From the NCBI RefSeq assembly GCF_029690065.1, contig NZ_CP121463.1, positions 310,001-374,000 of the forward strand: a stretch of 64,000 bases of DNA, read 5' to 3'. How positions within the stretch are numbered: position 1 is the first letter of the stretch; every line of letters begins with the position of its first letter. Positions 60,246 to 64,000 of the stretch are shown in pieces. The translations under genes were made by a program, and so were the position numbers. This DNA is from Arthrobacter sp. Y-9 (GTDB lineage: Bacteria; Actinomycetota; Actinomycetes; Actinomycetales; Micrococcaceae). Under the pieces are notes generated by a model. It saw only the letters and a list, made by a program, of their open reading frames with translations. It did no database searches and was not told the origin of the DNA.

Positions 60246-61961
60246 ATGACGCTCATCAAGAAGCCGGTCGCAGCCATCGCGGGACTGCTCGCAGGTGCTC
60301 TTTTCCTCGGCGCCTGCGCCCCGGCCGTCGAGTCTGACCCAGGCACGGAGAAGGCGGACCTGAGCAAGCTGAAGGACGAGTTCTACAAGGCCTCCGACCC
60401 GGGGAAGAGCCCGGCCGCCGCCACGCAGCGCAAGGATTCGTTCGTCACCACCATCAGCAAGCCGGGTGGGGTGTTCCTCCCCGGCTTCTATGACAACGGC
60501 TGGGACGGGAACGCGGTGCAGCCGATCTTCGCCTCCCTCGTGGTGTTCAACGACGCGGGCGAGCCGGTGCCGGATCTGGCCGAGAAGTGGGAGGTGTCCT
60601 CCGACAACCTCACGTACACGTTCCACCTCCGCAAGGACCTGACGTTCAGCGACGGCTCGCCCCTCACCGCGGAAGACGTCGCCTTCACGCTGACCCTGCT
60701 CAACGACCCCGCCTACGCCGGGGGCGTGGACTTCTCCGACATCGTCATCGCCGGCACCAAGGAATTCCGCAAGGGCTCCGCAAGCTCGTTGTCCGGCATC
60801 ACGGTGGTGGACCCCTCGACGATCCGCATCGTCACCCAGAAGCCGAACCCCCTCGCCCTGCGCACCCTCGGCGGGCCCGTGATCTCGAAGGCCTACTACG
60901 GCAAGGGCTACGTCAAGGGAAAGCTCGACTACCTCAAGAGCCTGTACGGCAAGCCCCTCGGCGCAGGCCCCTACGCGCTGGAGCAGTATGTGGAGGGCCA
61001 GGAGATCCGTTACCGGGCCAATGACCACTACTACAGCGGCAAGCCGTCCATCGCGCGGTTGATCTTCAAGGTGGTCTCCAGCGACTCCGCCCTGCAGAAC
61101 TTCCAGAACGGGGACATCGACCACGGCGGTTTCGGCAGCGACCCGGCGAACCTCAAGGAACTCCAGGGGCTCGGCTTCGCCGACATCCGTGCCCGGGTCA
61201 TCTCCGACTACGGCGCCATCTGGGTCAACAACAAGAAGCCGGCGCTCGCCGACACCAAGGTCCGTCAGGCGCTGTACTACGGCCTGGACCGCCAGCAGAT
61301 CGTGGACGCCAAGTTCAAGGGTCTGGGACAGGTGGCGGACGTCTTCGCGGCCCCGACCCAGTGGTCCTACACGAACGACGGCGTGACCTCCTATGGCTTC
61401 GACGCGAAGAAGGCAGGGCAGCTGCTGGATGAGGCCGGCTGGAAGGCCCAGGCCGGCGGCACGCGGGAGAAGGACGGCAAGAAGCTCACCCTGTCCTACA
61501 TCACCACCAAGCAGGACGATCCGGTGATCCCGATCGCGAAGAAGGACTACAAGGACCTCGGCATCGATTTCGTGCCGGAGGTGCTCGACTCGAACACGGC
61601 TTTCGACCGCCTCAACAACGGGGACTACGACCTCGCAGGCTTCCGCAGCAACGGTCTGAGCGACCCCAACGACGCCGTGTCCGAGTTCGGCACCACCGAT
61701 CCCGCGATCAATGTCACCGGCTATGCGAACCCGGAGGTGACCGCCTTGATCAAGAAGGGCATCTCGACCTTCGACCGGGCGGCCCGGCAGAAGATCTACA
61801 CCGAGCTGTACCAGAAGCTCAGCCAGGATCCGCCGATCATCCTGCTCGACTACCGGAAGTCCCTCTCGGCCTGGAACGCCCGCATCCAGAACGGCGAGCT
61901 GTACACGACCGGCAGCGATGACGCGGCCCTCGCGCTGGCGAAGCTGAAGATCGCGGGCTAG
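60246..61961 (+). CDS. ABC transporter substrate-binding lipoprotein, family 5
   Basis: 571 residues from MTLIKKPVA, with AGAAGGG upstream; the 24-residue ORF extension is rejected. Lipoprotein signal with lipobox LFLGAC. Family 5 binding-protein body: TYTFHLRKDLTFSDGSPLTAEDV, PLGAGPYALEQYVEG, VRQALYYGLDR and KKAGQLLDEAGW. It delivers an oligopeptide-like or other solute to the permeases that follow. Together with them it forms a second complete dpp/opp-type importer, distinct in sequence from the one at 13.6-18.9 kb. Confidence 0.9.
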   Translation: MTLIKKPVAAIAGLLAGALFLGACAPAVESDPGTEKADLSKLKDEFYKASDPGKSPAAATQRKDSFVTTISKPGGVFLPGFYDNGWDGNAVQPIFASLVVFNDAGEPVPDLAEKWEVSSDNLTYTFHLRKDLTFSDGSPLTAEDVAFTLTLLNDPAYAGGVDFSDIVIAGTKEFRKGSASSLSGITVVDPSTIRIVTQKPNPLALRTLGGPVISKAYYGKGYVKGKLDYLKSLYGKPLGAGPYALEQYVEGQEIRYRANDHYYSGKPSIARLIFKVVSSDSALQNFQNGDIDHGGFGSDPANLKELQGLGFADIRARVISDYGAIWVNNKKPALADTKVRQALYYGLDRQQIVDAKFKGLGQVADVFAAPTQWSYTNDGVTSYGFDAKKAGQLLDEAGWKAQAGGTREKDGKKLTLSYITTKQDDPVIPIAKKDYKDLGIDFVPEVLDSNTAFDRLNNGDYDLAGFRSNGLSDPNDAVSEFGTTDPAINVTGYANPEVTALIKKGISTFDRAARQKIYTELYQKLSQDPPIILLDYRKSLSAWNARIQNGELYTTGSDDAALALAKLKIAG

Positions 61962-62000
61962 CCGCCCGGCGTCGTCCGTCACCCGCTACGAACGGTTCCC

Positions 62001-62975
62001 ATGACCCGCTACGTCCTCAAGAGACTGGGACTGATGGCACTGCTGCTCGTCGGTGTCTCCGTCCTGGTGTTCTTCCTCTTCGCCCTCATGCCGGGCGACT
62101 ACTTCAGCTCGAACCGCCAGCTCACGCCGCAGCGCAAGGCGGAGCTCCGTGCCCTGAACGGCCTGGACCAGCCGGTGCTGGTGCGGTACTTCATCTGGCT
62201 CGGCAACATGCTGCGCGGTGAGTTCGGGTACTCCCTGGTCTACAACCGCCCGGTGACGGAACTCCTCGGACCGCTGATCGGCAACTCCTTCCTCATCGCG
62301 TTCGCAGGGTTCCTGCTGACCTGGGCGATCGCCCTGGTGTGTGGCGTGCTGTCCGCGACCCGGCAGTACTCCTGGTTCGACCGGCTTGTCACCGCCGGGC
62401 TGTTCGCCTCCCTGTCGGTGCCGTCGTTCTTCATCGGCCTGCTGGCCATCAAGGTGTTCGCGGTCGATCTCCGGTGGCTGCCGACGGGTGGGATGCTCGA
62501 CACCGCGAGTTCCTCCGACGGCTTCGCGCAGGTCCTGGAGATCGCCCGGCACATGGTGCTCCCGGTGGGCATCCTCACCTTCCTCGGGGCCGGCGCGCTC
62601 ACCCGCTACTTCCGGAGCGGGATGCTGGAGGCGCTGCACGCGGACTTCATCCGCACGGCGCGGGCGAAGGGGCTGAGGGAGCGCACCGTGGTGTTCTCCC
62701 ATGCGCTGCGCAATGCCCTGCTGCCCGCGATCACGCTCCTGGCGTTCGAGCTTCCGGCCCTGTTCTCCGGGGCCATCATCACCGAACAGATCTTCAACTG
62801 GCCCGGGGTGGGACGGATCCAGCTCGAATCGGTGCAGACGCGCGACTACGCGGTGCTCATGACCGTCACCATGCTCCTGGCGTTCCTCACGATCCTGGGC
62901 AGCTTCCTGGCGGACGTGCTCTACGCCGTGGCCGACCCCCGGGTGCGGCTTCTCGGATCGAGGAGGGCGGCATGA
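62001..62975 (+). CDS. ABC transporter permease (DppB-like)
   Basis: 324 residues. MTRYVLKRLGLMALLLVGVS opening typical of DppB, LMPGDYFSS, six membrane spans, the EAA loop in ADFIRTARAKGLRERTVVFSHALRNALLP and ITEQIFNWPGVGRI. Forms the channel with the next gene product; overlaps it by 4 nt. Confidence 0.9.
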   Translation: MTRYVLKRLGLMALLLVGVSVLVFFLFALMPGDYFSSNRQLTPQRKAELRALNGLDQPVLVRYFIWLGNMLRGEFGYSLVYNRPVTELLGPLIGNSFLIAFAGFLLTWAIALVCGVLSATRQYSWFDRLVTAGLFASLSVPSFFIGLLAIKVFAVDLRWLPTGGMLDTASSSDGFAQVLEIARHMVLPVGILTFLGAGALTRYFRSGMLEALHADFIRTARAKGLRERTVVFSHALRNALLPAITLLAFELPALFSGAIITEQIFNWPGVGRIQLESVQTRDYAVLMTVTMLLAFLTILGSFLADVLYAVADPRVRLLGSRRAA

Positions 62976-63904
62976 GTCACGTGGACATAGAGCTTTCGCC
63001 CCGAGACACAGGACCCTCGGGGAGGAGCGCCGTGCCTTCGAGCAGGAGCGCCGTCGAGCTCCGCCGCCTGTTGCAGATCCCGGCCGCGAGCATCAGCATC
63101 GGCCTGCTCGTCTTCATGCTGCTCTTCAGTTTCCTCGGGCCCCTGCTCACCGGGTACACCGGGGAGGAGATCAACCTGCGCATCGCGGAGCACGGCCCGG
63201 CGTCGAACCACTGGCTGGGCACGGACGAGTACGGCCGGGACGTCCTGACCCGGCTCATGCTCGCGGGGCGGATCTCGCTCACGATCGGGGTCGCCTCGAT
63301 GCTGCTGTCCCTGCTCCTCGGGGCCGTGCTCGGCCTCGTGGCGGGGTACTACGGCGGGTTCGTCGACGCGCTCATCATGCGGTTCGCGGACCTGCTCATG
63401 TCCATTCCGGGTCTGCCGCTGCTCATCGTGATGGCGGCCGTGCTCTCGGAGCTGAAGGTCGCGCCCGAGTCGCGGATCTACATCGTGATGATCCTGCTCA
63501 GCGTGATCGGCTGGCCGTCGCTGGCCCGCCTGATCCGTGGTCAGGTGCTGTCCCTGCGCGAGGCCCCGTACATGCGGGCGGCGGAGGTGCTGGGCCTGAG
63601 CGCCGCTTCGCGCCAGTTCCGTCACCTCCTTCCGAACGTGATGCCGCTGCTCATCGTCGTGGCCACCCTGAGCACGGCGTCGGGGATCCTCAGCGAGTCC
63701 GCGCTGAGCTTTCTGGGGCTCGGCGTCGTCCCGCCCAATGCCTCCTGGGGGAACATGATCAACGCCGCCAACAACCTGATCGACTTCCAGCAGCACTGGT
63801 GGCTGTGGGTGCCGCCCGGCGTCGCGCTCTTGATCACGGTGGCGGCGATCAACGTCCTCGGCGACCGCCTGCGGGACGTCCTCGATCCCAGGATGGGGAG
63901 ATGA
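62972..63904 (+). CDS. ABC transporter permease (DppC-like)
   Basis: 310 residues; start fixed by the ATGA overlap. A polar N-terminal tail of about 35 residues is followed by the DppC LGTDEYGRDVLTRLMLAGRISL motif, six spans, YMRAAEVLGLSAASRQFRHLLPN (EAA loop) and LSFLGLGVVPPNASWGNMI. Its stop overlaps the ATPase start. Confidence 0.9.
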   Translation: MSHVDIELSPRDTGPSGRSAVPSSRSAVELRRLLQIPAASISIGLLVFMLLFSFLGPLLTGYTGEEINLRIAEHGPASNHWLGTDEYGRDVLTRLMLAGRISLTIGVASMLLSLLLGAVLGLVAGYYGGFVDALIMRFADLLMSIPGLPLLIVMAAVLSELKVAPESRIYIVMILLSVIGWPSLARLIRGQVLSLREAPYMRAAEVLGLSAASRQFRHLLPNVMPLLIVVATLSTASGILSESALSFLGLGVVPPNASWGNMINAANNLIDFQQHWWLWVPPGVALLITVAAINVLGDRLRDVLDPRMGR

Positions 63905-64000
63905 CCGCCGTGGCAACCGAGCCTCTGGTCCAGGTGAAGGATCTCAGTGTGCGCTTCCCGGCCGACGGCGGCGGGCACCGTGTGGTGGTGGACTGCGTCG
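63901..64000 (+). CDS. ABC transporter ATP-binding protein (3' partial)
   Basis: Only 33 codons before the right edge. The ATG overlaps the preceding stop (ATGA). The start MTAVATEPLVQVKDLSVRF is a typical DppD-type N-terminus (VQVKDLSVRFP); Walker A lies beyond the window. Call rests on this and on operon context. Confidence 0.75.
   Translation, partial: MTAVATEPLVQVKDLSVRFPADGGGHRVVVDCV

Overview
The window is high-GC DNA with GTG and ATG starts, many ATGA/GTGA stop-start overlaps, LAXTG-type sortase signals, a mycobacterial-style PanD and many apparently leaderless promoters. This points to an actinobacterium, most likely of the Micrococcaceae (Arthrobacter or a close relative). I see no rRNA, tRNA, CRISPR array, complete insertion sequence or replication origin. 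Most of it is ordinary chromosome in small operons. One accessory island, about 43.1-55.7 kb, carries an Rhs-type polymorphic toxin locus.

Layout. 1-3.4 kb: the end of a large SdrD-B-repeat surface protein anchored through LAYTG. 3.7-9.4 kb: panD, a TIM-barrel isomerase, and a photoreactivation group in which an SDR/DUF2867 gene is divergent from photolyase-MarR-helical ORF, with a palindrome in the shared promoter. 9.5-20.4 kb: a probable amine catabolic group made of an aldehyde dehydrogenase, a TetR regulator, an NfdA/YtcJ-like amidohydrolase, a complete peptide-type ABC importer (lipoprotein, two permeases, fused double ATPase) and a DAO-type FAD oxidase. 20.5-26.3 kb: a GH3 beta-glucosidase with its own TetR regulator, a lipoprotein and a secreted phosphoesterase. 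26.5-30.7 kb: a double-module Lrp regulator divergent from an M20 amidohydrolase plus MHS-type transporter, then a tiny acidic protein. 30.7-34.8 kb: a choice-of-anchor-A wall protein (LASTG), a GlcD-type FAD oxidase, a small acetyltransferase and a small hydrophilic protein.

34.9-38.8 kb: a fructose operon, fruR-fruK-fruA on the minus strand, all stop-start coupled. Its promoter has a palindrome across the -10 and -35 boxes and a perfect TGTGA-N6-TCACA CRP/GlxR site in the leader. 38.8-43.0 kb: an esterase and an unknown protein, each preceded by direct repeats of promoter-proximal DNA, then a DUF445 membrane protein and a glycerophosphodiester phosphodiesterase.

43.1-55.7 kb: the accessory island. 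It holds an immunity-like orphan ORF, two paralogous secreted DNRLRE proteins (the first lacking the C-terminal third of the second), a 2,064-residue secreted RHS/YD-repeat protein with a variable toxin tip, and an overlapping small gene that is the natural candidate for its immunity protein. The toxin tip, the immunity gene and the 0.5 kb after them are visibly AT-richer than the surroundings, the usual signature of an exchangeable toxin/immunity cassette.

55.7-64 kb: a TetR regulator, a thiamine-binding-type small protein, an O-methyltransferase, a spermidine-synthase-like protein, a GNAT enzyme, a MerR regulator divergent from an alpha/beta hydrolase across a classical MerR-type promoter, and the start of a second peptide-type ABC transporter running off the right edge.
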